The position numbers and the translations under genes are program-made. From contig NZ_JALIRS010000009.1 of assembly GCF_023337795.1 (NCBI RefSeq), positions 115,408-179,407 of the forward strand: DNA of 64,000 nucleotides. Direction: 5' to 3'. Origin of the DNA: Lysinibacillus sp. BPa_S21 (lineage in GTDB: Bacteria > Bacillota > Bacilli > Bacillales_A > Planococcaceae). Below are positions 26,217-34,967 of the stretch, in pieces. Position 1 is the stretch's first letter. Each line of letters begins with the position of its first letter. Under the pieces are notes generated by a model. It was given only the letters and a program-made list of their open reading frames with translations. It was not told the DNA's origin and did no database searches.

Positions 26217-26957
26217 TTAGGCTATCATAGAGAACTTAGGGTCATTTCCTGGTTGATAGCCGTCTTTCGCCATTTGTATATGAGTCGCATATTTTTCAGA
26301 AGCGTATTTAAATGTTCGCGCCTTATAGGCCTCTGCATAACTCTTACCGAAAATTGTATCTGCAAATGGGTCTAATTTCAATTCTTTCAAAAAACGTTCA
26401 GGTACTTTAACTTCAATAGTTTCACGTACAAAAGAAGGCTCCCTTTCATCTAACTCTTGATCATTTAGTTGCCCCTGCATGTGAAGTAATTGAGCATTTG
26501 CACTTGCCGCAACACGTAAATCCTGTGGTGATGGCTGTGCGGGTGCTAACGCTGCAGTCCTCACCTGCTCTAACGTTTGGAACAGTTCATTGGCATTCAC
26601 ATCATCTACGAAAGGCGCTTCTTCATCTAAATCCTCTATCTGTGAATATTCAGGAGCTTCAGCTTTTTGCGTTTGCTCATGAGCGAGCACATTCTTTTTC
26701 GTTTGTTGTAAATCCTGCATGATTGTTTGCTGTCGAGGCGTGACTTCTTTAGATTCCTCTTTTTGCTGCTCGTAGAGATCTTGATCTGTACGCCCTAAAA
26801 GTAGATTTTCGAGCTCAAGCAATAACGGATTTTTCTTTGGCTGGAAATACAATGAGTTTTTTCGATATGCATCATCTGCTTGTTTTCGCTGTAAAATCTT
26901 TTTACGATTATATTGTGATGACATTCTTTCTTGTTCTATTAAACTTGATAGTTTCAT
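26217..26957 (-). CDS. Hypothetical protein, charged and Gln/Glu-rich
   Basis: I do not recognise this protein of about 246 residues. It has no signal peptide or membrane helix. It is rich in Gln, Glu and Lys, with predicted helical and disordered stretches in the middle ([22 protein letters not shown]-like segments), and has a more conserved-looking C-terminus ([20 protein letters not shown], then [20 protein letters not shown]). The ATG at 26957 is preferred because AGGTG lies six bases upstream; the GTG at 26966 overlaps it. ybaK follows after 25 bases. Confidence 0.7.
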   Translation of the reverse strand: MKLSSLIEQERMSSQYNRKKILQRKQADDAYRKNSLYFQPKKNPLLLELENLLLGRTDQDLYEQQKEESKEVTPRQQTIMQDLQQTKKNVLAHEQTQKAEAPEYSQIEDLDEEAPFVDDVNANELFQTLEQVRTAALAPAQPSPQDLRVAASANAQLLHMQGQLNDQELDEREPSFVRETIEVKVPERFLKELKLDPFADTIFGKSYAEAYKARTFKYASEKYATHIQMAKDGYQPGNDPKFSMIA

Positions 26958-27177
26958 ATGATTCACCTCGGCTTTCTAAGTTAATATGAAAGTTACGTAA
27001 TAAATATGATAGTTTCTGTATCCTAATTATCGGAATTTTCTTAATCAAATTCAAGAGTAAATGAATACTAAGCTTCTAAAGAAATAAATAAATTTCGATA
27101 AATCAGGCATATAGACCTTCATAAGCTTGTGATATTCTATTCATTTAATAGTTTATGGTGTTAATTCGCCACTAAAA

Positions 27178-27204
27178 AACAGCCCTTTAGTAAGGACTGT
27201 TTTA
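27178..27204 (-). terminator. Terminator of the VanZ gene
   Basis: AACAGTCCTT pairs with AAGGGCTGTT on the minus strand across an ACTA loop, followed by TTTTT. It begins within three bases of the vanZ-like stop. Confidence 0.82.
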
Positions 27205-27792
27205 TCTATTTTTAATCAATATACTTTTATAGGCTAGGTAGCCAAGCCATGCTCCCAGGGTATTTAAAATCAGATCATCGATATCTGCCGATCCAACTCT
27301 AAAAATAAACTGGATGGTTTCTACCGCTAGACTAGAGAAAAAGCCTATACAAATAACTTTCCAAGCTTTACGACACTTTTTTGATAATAGCGGTAGTAAA
27401 AAGCCCATTGGAGTAAATATTAATAAGTTGCCGAGCAAATTAATAATAATGATGTCAAAATTAAAATACTGAGAGTAATTTATATAACGAAGAATTGTAT
27501 CAAAGGGAACAAAATTCGTCGTTAATCGCCAGTTGCTGTAATCAAACAGCCCTAAATCACCAAGAGAGTATTCGCCATGGAACAAAATCACGACTACATT
27601 CACTAGACGATCAATCACCAGTTTATAAAAAGCTATGACGGAATAGATGCAAAAAAATATCCAACCTGTTACCTTTATCGGTAAATAATATGTATCTATC
27701 AGTGAACGATAAGGTAACGGTAGCTTGGCACTACCCTGTATATTATTTTTTGCCATGCCTATACCACCTACTTCCCTTGATCCTCTCATCAT
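27202..27792 (-). CDS. VanZ-family membrane protein
   Basis: This protein of about 196 residues has four membrane helices and the VanZ signatures NLLGNLLIFTPMGFLLPLL, SSLAVETIQFIF and DIDDLILNTLGAWLGY. VanZ itself gives low-level teicoplanin resistance; most family members have no known role. The ATG at 27792 is preferred (AGAGGTG nine bases upstream) to the in-frame start at 27819. The gene stands alone between terminators, with no glycopeptide resistance genes nearby. Confidence 0.87.
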   Translation of the reverse strand: MMRGSREVGGIGMAKNNIQGSAKLPLPYRSLIDTYYLPIKVTGWIFFCIYSVIAFYKLVIDRLVNVVVILFHGEYSLGDLGLFDYSNWRLTTNFVPFDTILRYINYSQYFNFDIIIINLLGNLLIFTPMGFLLPLLSKKCRKAWKVICIGFFSSLAVETIQFIFRVGSADIDDLILNTLGAWLGYLAYKSILIKNR

Positions 27793-27913
27793 TTTAATAT
27801 GCACCTCTTCACCAAGCAAGGGGTAAAAATAAGTTAGGTCAAACGTTTTTATTTTTTCCCCTTATACTATACGTCTGTCCAGGTTCAATTAGAAAGAAAA
27901 GCTCACAATAAAA

Positions 27914-27944
27914 AAGCTGCCTCCATTAACTGAGACAGCATTTT
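27914..27944 (-). terminator. Terminator of the acyl-CoA degradation operon
   Basis: GCTGTCTC pairs with GAGGCAGC across an 8-base loop, with T runs on both sides. It lies 10 bases beyond the carboxylase beta-subunit stop. Confidence 0.85.
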
Positions 27945-27952
27945 TTCGTGCT

Positions 27953-29491
27953 TTATACTGGATTTACTCCATGTTTACGTTCCGAGAATAATAGATATTT
28001 TGACATATAGAGCTCTAAACGTGATTCGAGTGCTTTTCTTAAATCATTTGGCTCAATGACATCGTCAATGATAAGCTCGGAAGCTAGGCGATAGACATCG
28101 ATTTCCTCTTGATATTCCTTGCGCTTTTCTGCAATAAAGCTTGCTTGCTCCTCTTTTGGGAGTTCAGCAATTTTATTGGCATAAACTGCATTGACCGCGG
28201 CTTCAGGACCCATTACAGCAATTTGCGCATTGGATAGTGCAATGCAACAGTCTGGCTCAAAAGCAGGACCTGCCATTGCATACAGCCCTGCACCATATGC
28301 CTTACGGACAATGACCGTTAATTTAGGGACAGTTGCCTCGCTCATTGCAAAAATCATTTTCGCTCCATGGCGTATAATCCCTGCTTTTTCAACTTGCGTA
28401 CCAATCATAAAACCCGGTACATCTGCGAGGAAAAGAAGCGGAATATTAAACGCATCACAAAGTGAAATGAACTTTGCTGCTTTATCAGCTGAATCGTGGA
28501 ATAAAACGCCCCCCTTGACGCGAGGTTGATTGGCGATTATTCCGACAGATTGCCCATTAATGCGTCCTAGTCCTGTAATTAATTCTGGAGCGAATAATTT
28601 TTTCACTTCACAAAACGAATCTTCATCAATAATCCGTTCTATTAGCTTATACATATCAAAAGGAACGTTTTGATTTTTCGGTATTAGTTCATCAATCGAT
28701 TTATCAAATATAGCTGGTGGTTTTGGAGCCTCTACCTTACTGCGCTCCGCATAATTGTTCGGGAAATAGCTTAAATATTTACGAGCATAGGCAATTGCTT
28801 CTTGCTCTGTTTTAGCAAGCACATCTCCGCAACCGGAAACAGAACAGTGCATTTTCGCTCCACCCATCGTTTCCAAATCTACCTTCTCACCTATAACCAT
28901 TTCTGCCATACGTGGAGATCCTAAATACATCGATGCATTACCCTCTACCATGACTACAATATCGCAGAATGCAGGGATGTATGCACCTCCTGCTGCGGAA
29001 GGTCCAAACAGTAAGCATATTTGGGGAATTTTACCTGAAAGCTTCACCTGATTATAGAAAATGCGTCCTGCACCTCTTCGACCAGGGAACATTTCCAATT
29101 GGTCAGTAATACGTGCACCTGCCGAATCGACTAGATACAACAATGGGCAATTTAGCTTTTCTGCTGTTTCCTGAATACGAATCATTTTTTCTACTGTACG
29201 TTTACCCCAAGAGCCAGCTTTAATCGTCGAATCGTTCGCTAATACACAAACAGTGCGGCCATGGATTTTACCGATTCCAGTTACAACGCCATCTGCTGGT
29301 AAGTCACCTGCTAAGCAGTTTGCATACAAGCCATCCTCCGATTGTAATCCATCATCTAGTAATAATTCGAGTCGTTCACGTACAAATAGCTTTCCTTGCT
29401 GTGCATTTTTATCGTGATATTTTGGCAGGCCCCCTGCTAAAATTTGTTCCTTCATTGTTTTCGTCGTATTTTCTGTCGGTACATTGCTCAT
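27953..29491 (-). CDS. yngE: Acyl-CoA carboxylase carboxyltransferase (beta) subunit, YngE/MccB-like
   Basis: This 512-residue carboxyltransferase subunit belongs to the propionyl-/methylcrotonyl-CoA carboxylase class. It shows LFGPSAAGGAYIPAFCD, FLADVPGFMIGTQVE and AYGAGLYAMAGPAFEPD (oxyanion/CoA loops). With the biotin carboxylase and the 70-residue biotin carrier upstream it would carboxylate 3-methylcrotonyl-CoA in leucine breakdown. The ATG at 29491 has AAGGAGG eight bases upstream, so the longer frame is not used. It is separated from the preceding gene by 431 bases filled largely by a dispersed repeat. Confidence 0.92.
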   Translation of the reverse strand: MSNVPTENTTKTMKEQILAGGLPKYHDKNAQQGKLFVRERLELLLDDGLQSEDGLYANCLAGDLPADGVVTGIGKIHGRTVCVLANDSTIKAGSWGKRTVEKMIRIQETAEKLNCPLLYLVDSAGARITDQLEMFPGRRGAGRIFYNQVKLSGKIPQICLLFGPSAAGGAYIPAFCDIVVMVEGNASMYLGSPRMAEMVIGEKVDLETMGGAKMHCSVSGCGDVLAKTEQEAIAYARKYLSYFPNNYAERSKVEAPKPPAIFDKSIDELIPKNQNVPFDMYKLIERIIDEDSFCEVKKLFAPELITGLGRINGQSVGIIANQPRVKGGVLFHDSADKAAKFISLCDAFNIPLLFLADVPGFMIGTQVEKAGIIRHGAKMIFAMSEATVPKLTVIVRKAYGAGLYAMAGPAFEPDCCIALSNAQIAVMGPEAAVNAVYANKIAELPKEEQASFIAEKRKEYQEEIDVYRLASELIIDDVIEPNDLRKALESRLELYMSKYLLFSERKHGVNPV

Positions 29492-29603
29492 CGTTAATTC
29501 CTCCTTTTGCCCAAATCGGTTACGCCTTAGCATAATTACTTTACCCTTCGTATTTCTTCTCTCTTACATTCCATAATTATAATAAATTCACTTAGATTTC
29601 AGA

Positions 29604-29860
29604 TCATAAACAAAGTGTGAGGTTGATTTCCGTTCCGACCGAGCGCTTTGCCGCTGACGCTTCGCTTTCGCGCAGAGCAGAGCTTCCTGGGGGCGTCCGA
29701 TGAGCCGCTTCACTCGCGTTGCTCGCTCCAGGGTCTCGGGCCAACACGATGTTGGTCACGAAGGCGTTATCACAGGATGTGATGGTTTTAGCCTTCGTTC
29801 CCCTATCGCTGATCCCCAAGGAGTCGCCCAGTCTCTACTCCAATTAACTTTTAATCATGG
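29604..29860. repeat. Dispersed intergenic repeat, copy 1
   Basis: This stretch shares long near-identical blocks with 37040-37300 in the same orientation: GGTTGATTTCCGTTCCG, GATGTTGGTCACGAAGGCG, GTTATCACAGGATGTGATG, TTTTAGCCTTCGTTCCCCTA and GATCCCCAAGGAGTCGCCCA. It is GC-richer than its surroundings and carries short inverted repeats. It is non-coding; apparent ORFs are by-products. It resembles a family of long intergenic repeats common in Bacillales. It sits inside the yng operon, between the hydratase and yngE. Confidence 0.85.
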
Positions 29861-29921
29861 CATAGATTATCTTCACCTTTTGATTTAGCCATGACTTTGC
29901 CTTTTGGTTAAATGCCTCCTT

Positions 29922-30704
29922 TTATTTCCCTACATATTGCGGTGTTCGCTTTTCCTGGAAAGCTAGTAAGCCCTCTAATCGATCTTCTGTAGGAATCAGA
30001 GCATTATATGCAAGTGATTCGATTTTTAAGCCCGTAGCTAAATCTACTTCAACACCTTGATTCATGGCAATTTTCGCCTGTACTAAAGAAAGTGGCGCAT
30101 TTTTGGCCATTTCAAGTGCAAGCTGCTGTGCCTTTTCAAGTATTTCATGTCCCTCATAAATATACTCAACAATACCGTAGTTTCTTGCTTCCTCAGCGTT
30201 TAATCGACGTGCTGTATAAATTAATTCCTTCGCTTTTCCAATGCCAATGAGTCGAGGAAGTCGTTGCGTACCTCCTGCCCCTGGGATGATGCCGAGAGAT
30301 GTTTCCGTAAGACCTAGTTTGGTATGGGCAGCAGCCAGACGTAAATCACAGGCTAAAGCTAGTTCGAGTCCGCCACCAAAAGCAACACCATTTAGTACGG
30401 CGATAACAGGTTGAGCGAGTGCCTCTACTTTTGCCACTGTTGCCCCGATTAATTGCACGATCTGCTTTACTTGTCGGTCTGGCATCCCTTTACGCTCTTT
30501 TAAATCTGCGCCTGCGCAAAAAGCTTTTTCCCCTGCTCCCGTTAGTAAGACGACTCTCACTGCCGGATCGCCATTTATGTTGTCGAGTGTCGTGCTAAGT
30601 TCTTGGAGTAATTGTATAGACATTGCATTCGCCGCTTCAGGTCTTGAAAGTGTAATAAGCCCAATGCAATGATCTACTACCTCAAAACGAACGAGTTGCG
30701 TCAT
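29922..30704 (-). CDS. yngF: Enoyl-CoA hydratase/isomerase, YngF-like (methylglutaconyl-CoA hydratase)
   Basis: This 260-residue crotonase-fold enzyme shows AFCAGADLKER (oxyanion hole) and GVAFGGGLELALACDLR, with catalytic Glu candidates in LTETSLGIIPGAGGTQRLPR. In this operon order it would hydrate 3-methylglutaconyl-CoA to HMG-CoA. Its ATG overlaps the stop of the HMG-CoA lyase gene by four bases (ATGA). A generic enoyl-CoA hydratase activity is also possible. Confidence 0.9.
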   Translation of the reverse strand: MTQLVRFEVVDHCIGLITLSRPEAANAMSIQLLQELSTTLDNINGDPAVRVVLLTGAGEKAFCAGADLKERKGMPDRQVKQIVQLIGATVAKVEALAQPVIAVLNGVAFGGGLELALACDLRLAAAHTKLGLTETSLGIIPGAGGTQRLPRLIGIGKAKELIYTARRLNAEEARNYGIVEYIYEGHEILEKAQQLALEMAKNAPLSLVQAKIAMNQGVEVDLATGLKIESLAYNALIPTEDRLEGLLAFQEKRTPQYVGK

Positions 30705-31618
30705 AATTGACTCGCACTCCTTTCATTACGGACAATCGCCATTTGTTTAGAAGCAACGTCCTTCCCTAGTTTCTGTTCAATAAAGAGTGCCGCCTCTAGC
30801 ACTTTATTCCGTTCCACACCCGTTTTAATACCCATTTCATCTAACAAATACAATAAATCCTCCGTGGCTACATTACCTGATGCTCCTTTGGCATACGGAC
30901 AGCCTCCGAGTCCACCAAGCGCACTATCAAACTTCGTAATGCCCATTTCTAAAGATTGAACAATATTCGCTAGTGCTGTACCACGTGTATCATGAAAATG
31001 CATCGCGAAATTTCCTGCGGGATATCTTTTTAGCAATTCTTCTAAAAGATTTTCCACCTGTGTCGGTACACCAACACCAATCGTGTCACCAAGCGAAATT
31101 TCATCGACGCCCATTTCGAATAATTTCTCCGTTACTCGCAAAACCTTTTCTGGTTGTATGTAGCCTTCATACGGGCACCCAATCACCGTTGAGACGTAGC
31201 CTCGTACATTTTTATGTGCTGCCTTTGCCCCTACCACAACTTCCTGTAAAATCGGAAATGTTTCATTAATCGATTTATTAATATTACTTTGATTATGGCT
31301 TTCACTGGCAGACATAAACACGCTTACCTCATCTACTTCAGCCTGCAATGCACGTTCTAAGCCACGCATGTTCGGTACTAGTGCCGCATACGTGATATCT
31401 TTTTGGCGTTTAATGGCTTGAAGCACCTCCACTGCATCAGCCAGCTGTGGAATCCACTTCGGATGTACAAAAGAAGTGACCTCGATATAATTCAATCCTG
31501 TTTGACTAAGTAAATTCACTAGCTGTACTTTATCGGCAGTTGCAATATGCGTTTTCTCATTTTGCAAACCGTCACGGGGACCCACTTCCTTTAACGTTAC
31601 ATGCTTTGGTAGCTGCAT
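30701..31618 (-). CDS. yngG: Hydroxymethylglutaryl-CoA lyase
   Basis: This 305-residue TIM-barrel enzyme cleaves HMG-CoA to acetyl-CoA and acetoacetate, the last step of leucine breakdown. Motifs visible are KEVGPRDGLQNE (metal/catalytic Arg-Asp), YVSTVIGCPYEG, ISLGDTIGVG, MHFHDTRGTALAN (metal His) and the active-site Cys loop GGLGGCPYAKGASGN. It is followed with a four-base overlap by the hydratase and preceded by the biotin carrier gene 15 bases upstream. Confidence 0.94.
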   Translation of the reverse strand: MQLPKHVTLKEVGPRDGLQNEKTHIATADKVQLVNLLSQTGLNYIEVTSFVHPKWIPQLADAVEVLQAIKRQKDITYAALVPNMRGLERALQAEVDEVSVFMSASESHNQSNINKSINETFPILQEVVVGAKAAHKNVRGYVSTVIGCPYEGYIQPEKVLRVTEKLFEMGVDEISLGDTIGVGVPTQVENLLEELLKRYPAGNFAMHFHDTRGTALANIVQSLEMGITKFDSALGGLGGCPYAKGASGNVATEDLLYLLDEMGIKTGVERNKVLEAALFIEQKLGKDVASKQMAIVRNERSASQL

Positions 31619-31633
31619 AAAGAAACCTCCTTA

Positions 31634-31846
31634 TTATTCGATTTCTAAAATATCATCATCAACGTTAATGAAATCCCCTTCGCTCGCAATGATTTTTGTA
31701 ACCACGCCATCTTCTTCTGCTGCAATAGGAATCTCCATTTTCATCGACTCTAAAATTGCTACATCTTGTCCTGCTGTCACTTTCTCGCCCTCTGCTACAA
31801 CGATTTTCCATACTGTCCCTGCCATACTCGCTTTCACTGTTGCCAT
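31634..31846 (-). CDS. yngHB: Biotin carboxyl carrier protein (biotinyl domain), YngHB-like
   Basis: This stand-alone 70-residue biotinyl domain has the modification site in AILESMKMEIPI (Lys36). It shuttles carboxyl groups between the biotin carboxylase encoded upstream and the transferase YngE. The ATG at 31846 has TTGGAGGG upstream; the TTG at 31861 overlaps that site and is rejected. Free-standing small carriers of this size are typical of the B. subtilis yngHB arrangement. Confidence 0.93.
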   Translation of the reverse strand: MATVKASMAGTVWKIVVAEGEKVTAGQDVAILESMKMEIPIAAEEDGVVTKIIASEGDFINVDDDILEIE

Positions 31847-31926
31847 TGTCAATCCCTCCAAGTGTCATTAATGTTTTAGATAACGCATTCGCACTCGTTA
31901 TTAAAGTGCGAATGCCTTTAATGTAT

Positions 31927-33285
31927 TTATTTTGTCTCTGCTAATTGAGGTAGATAATATTCATCTACAAATTTAGTAGTTGTATAGCCTTTTAAAAATT
32001 GTTCATGTGTGACTGTTTTCAGTAGCATTGGAATATTTGTTTGAATTCCTTCTACTTTATACGCTTGAAGTGCCTCAATAAGTCTTTCACAGGCAATTGT
32101 TCGTGTTTCTCCCCACACTACCAACTTGCTAATCATCGGATCGTAAAAAGGTGTTACCGTAGTGCCAGCCTCTACGCCACATTCATGGCGAATGCCTTCG
32201 CCTGTAGGCAATTCAAAAGCAGTAATTGTCCCTGGAGAAGGGAAAAAGGTCGACGGATTTTCTGCGTAAATGCGTACTTCAATCGCATGTCCTTTTCTTT
32301 GTATGCTATCGCGCGTAAATGCCAGCGGTTGTTTTGCCGCGATCTTTAATTGCGCTTCTACAAGATCCAGATTTGTAATTTCCTCAGTCACGGGATGCTC
32401 CACCTGTAAACGCGTATTCATCTCTAAGAAATAAAAGTTTTGCTCTGCATCTACTAAATACTCAATCGTGCCGGCATTCACATAGCCAATATGTTGCACT
32501 GCCTTGACCGACGCATCTAGCATACGTTTTCTTGTTTCTTCAGAAATGAAAGGAGATGGTGCTTCCTCAACTACTTTTTGATTTCTACGTTGAATCGAGC
32601 ACTCACGTTCAAATAGTGGGACGACATTGCCATCATGGTCCGCCATAATTTGCACCTCGACGTGATGAGGATTCGCAATAAAACGTTCCATATACATCGT
32701 GCCATCACCAAAGAATGACTGTGCACGTTTTTGATTGCCCTCAAAGGCTTTTGCCAATTCCTCTGCATTTTCAACGAGCTGCATGCCGATACCCCCACCA
32801 CCAGCAGAGGCTTTTAACATAATCGGATAGCCTAGTCGGGATGCAATTTCTATAGCGTCTGCTACATCTTTCAAAGGTGCTTCTACACCTTCAACAATTG
32901 GTACACCTGCTGCCTTCATTGTTTTCCGAGCTTCTAATTTACTACCCATCGAAGCAATAACGTCCGCGCTTGGTCCAATAAAAACGAAGCCCGCCTCCGT
33001 ACAACGTTTAGCAAACTCAGCGTTTTCTGATAATAAGCCATAGCCGGGATGAACAGCGTCAGCACCGCTTTCCTTCGCCACTTCAAGAATACGATCAATA
33101 TTTAAATAGCTTTGTGCAACAGGTGGTTTTCCGATACAGAACGCCTCATCCGCGTCCTTCACATGTAAGCTTTCAGCATCTGCCTCGGAATACACCGCAA
33201 CTGTTTGAACATTTAGTCGTTTGCATGTCCTTATAACACGTCTAGCGATCTCTCCACGATTTGCAATTAAAACCTTCTTGAACAT
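31927..33285 (-). CDS. yngH: Biotin carboxylase subunit, YngH/MccA-like
   Basis: This 452-residue ATP-grasp enzyme shows KVLIANRGEIARRVIRTCKR, HPGYGLLSENAEFA, the glycine-rich KASAGGGGIGMQLV, EVQIMADHDGNVV, and EMNTRLQVEHPVTE with the catalytic Glu/Arg/Lys set. Length matches the AccC-type subunit without a fused carrier, and the carrier is the separate gene 66 bases downstream. With YngE it forms an acyl-CoA (probably 3-methylcrotonyl-CoA) carboxylase. AccC of fatty-acid synthesis is an alternative only by sequence; the operon argues for catabolism. Confidence 0.93.
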   Translation of the reverse strand: MFKKVLIANRGEIARRVIRTCKRLNVQTVAVYSEADAESLHVKDADEAFCIGKPPVAQSYLNIDRILEVAKESGADAVHPGYGLLSENAEFAKRCTEAGFVFIGPSADVIASMGSKLEARKTMKAAGVPIVEGVEAPLKDVADAIEIASRLGYPIMLKASAGGGGIGMQLVENAEELAKAFEGNQKRAQSFFGDGTMYMERFIANPHHVEVQIMADHDGNVVPLFERECSIQRRNQKVVEEAPSPFISEETRKRMLDASVKAVQHIGYVNAGTIEYLVDAEQNFYFLEMNTRLQVEHPVTEEITNLDLVEAQLKIAAKQPLAFTRDSIQRKGHAIEVRIYAENPSTFFPSPGTITAFELPTGEGIRHECGVEAGTTVTPFYDPMISKLVVWGETRTIACERLIEALQAYKVEGIQTNIPMLLKTVTHEQFLKGYTTTKFVDEYYLPQLAETK

Positions 33286-33300
33286 AACACTGCCCCCTCC

Positions 33301-34935
33301 TTACTTCACTGTTGCACCGAAACTCTCTCTTAATCTATACTTTTGAACTTTTCCTGATGCAGTCATCGGATAGTCATCGATAAAGAAAATATGTCGTGGT
33401 ATTTTATGTCTAGAAATTTTATCCCGACAATAATCTCGAATCTCTTCTTCTGTAGCCTGCTCTCCTTCTCGCAAAATAATCCAAGCTGCCGCTTCTTCTC
33501 CATAAACGGGATCAGGAACGCCCGCAACCTGTACATCTGCAATTTTTGGATGTGTATAAAGGAATTCTTCAATTTCTCTAGGCGATAAATTTTCACCGCC
33601 CCGAATAATCATATCTTTTAAACGACCTGTTACACGTACATAGCCCGCCTCATCCATCGTTGCCAAATCCCCTGTATGCAGCCAGTTATCTTTATCTATT
33701 GCAAGAAGCGTTTCTTCTGGGTTTTTATAGTAACCTTTCATGACATGGTAGCCTCTCGTACATAACTCCCCTTGTTCATTCGGCGCAGCTTCTTCGTTTG
33801 TACCAGGAATGACAATTTTAACTTCTAGATTTGGCAATGCGCGGCCCACGGTTTCTACCTTTAACAATAGTGGGTCATCAGCTCTTGTTTGTGTAATAAC
33901 AGGTGAGGCTTCTGTTTGCCCGTAGCAGATCGTAACATCCTTCATCCCCATTTTGTCGATAACCGCTTTCATAACTTCGATAGGACAGTTAGAGCCAGCC
34001 ATTACTCCAGTACGCAACGTTGATAGATCGAAAGACGAAAAATTCGGTAAATTAAGTTCACTAATGAACATCGTTGGTACGCCATGTAGCGCCGTACATT
34101 TCTCTTTTTCAACAGTTTGTAGCACCTCAGTAGGTGAGAATTCCTGAACTGGTACCATCGTTCCACCACTCGTTGTAATGGCTAATGTCCCAATTACACA
34201 GCCAAAGCAATGGAAGAATGGGACAGGAATGCACAAGCGATCTTCATAAGTTAAACGCATACATTCTGCAATATTAATCGCATTATTGACTAAGTTATAA
34301 TGCGTTAACATAACACCTTTCGGAAAACCTGTTGTTCCCGATGTATATTGAATATTAATAACATCATCATAATGAAGTGCCTGCTGTCTTTGATCTAATT
34401 GCTCCTCAGTTATTTGCTCTGCAGCAGATAACACATCAGACCAATTTAGCACGCCAGGGTATTTTGTCTCGCCAATTAAAATAACATTTTTCAATAAGGG
34501 TAGTCGCTTTGATTGCAAATTACCCGGTTCACAATGATTAAGCTCTGGACATAACTCTTGCAGTGTATTCATAAAAGAATGGTCTCGATAATTTTCAATT
34601 AAAATAATCGTTTTTGCATCGGATTGCTTCAATAAATATTCCAACTCGCTTGAACGATAATTAGTGTTTACAGTGACGATTGGAGCACCCATTTTACCTG
34701 TAGCAAATTGTAGCTGCACCCATTCCGGGACATTGGTCGTCCATACTGCAATATGCTCACTCTTCTCTATTCCAAGAGCCATCAACCCTCTAGCTACCAA
34801 ACGACTTTGCCGATTGAGCTCCTCGTAGGTCATTCGTAAATCCCTGTCTGCATACACTAATGCTTCCCGCTGTGGATACTTCTCAGATTGTTCATCTAGC
34901 AATTGACCAATAGTTTGATACACAAGTTCTGCCAT
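33301..34935 (-). CDS. yngI: Acyl-CoA synthetase (AMP-forming), YngI-like
   Basis: This 544-residue ANL-superfamily ligase has the phosphate loop YTSGTTGFPKGVMLT, CYGQTEASPV, WLHTGDLATMDEAGYVRVTG and the C-terminal catalytic Lys region MTASGKVQKYRLRE. It activates a carboxylic acid to its CoA ester; in this operon a short or branched acid, or acetoacetate, is plausible. It lies 15 bases upstream of the biotin carboxylase gene and 32 bases after the acyl-CoA dehydrogenase, as in B. subtilis yngJ-yngI. Confidence 0.91.
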   Translation of the reverse strand: MAELVYQTIGQLLDEQSEKYPQREALVYADRDLRMTYEELNRQSRLVARGLMALGIEKSEHIAVWTTNVPEWVQLQFATGKMGAPIVTVNTNYRSSELEYLLKQSDAKTIILIENYRDHSFMNTLQELCPELNHCEPGNLQSKRLPLLKNVILIGETKYPGVLNWSDVLSAAEQITEEQLDQRQQALHYDDVINIQYTSGTTGFPKGVMLTHYNLVNNAINIAECMRLTYEDRLCIPVPFFHCFGCVIGTLAITTSGGTMVPVQEFSPTEVLQTVEKEKCTALHGVPTMFISELNLPNFSSFDLSTLRTGVMAGSNCPIEVMKAVIDKMGMKDVTICYGQTEASPVITQTRADDPLLLKVETVGRALPNLEVKIVIPGTNEEAAPNEQGELCTRGYHVMKGYYKNPEETLLAIDKDNWLHTGDLATMDEAGYVRVTGRLKDMIIRGGENLSPREIEEFLYTHPKIADVQVAGVPDPVYGEEAAAWIILREGEQATEEEIRDYCRDKISRHKIPRHIFFIDDYPMTASGKVQKYRLRESFGATVK

Positions 34936-34967
34936 GAAAATCCTCCTTATTTATCTACTTAAGATGA

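Noticed and set aside
27202..27792. Glycopeptide-resistance gene vanZ in the strict sense
   Set aside because: Only the VanZ fold is present; no vanHAX or sensor genes are nearby, and such proteins are common chromosomal genes.
29604..29888. ORFs over the dispersed repeat, and the similar one at 37039-37390
   Set aside because: The same frames occur because the sequence is a non-coding repeat; they are not conserved between copies.
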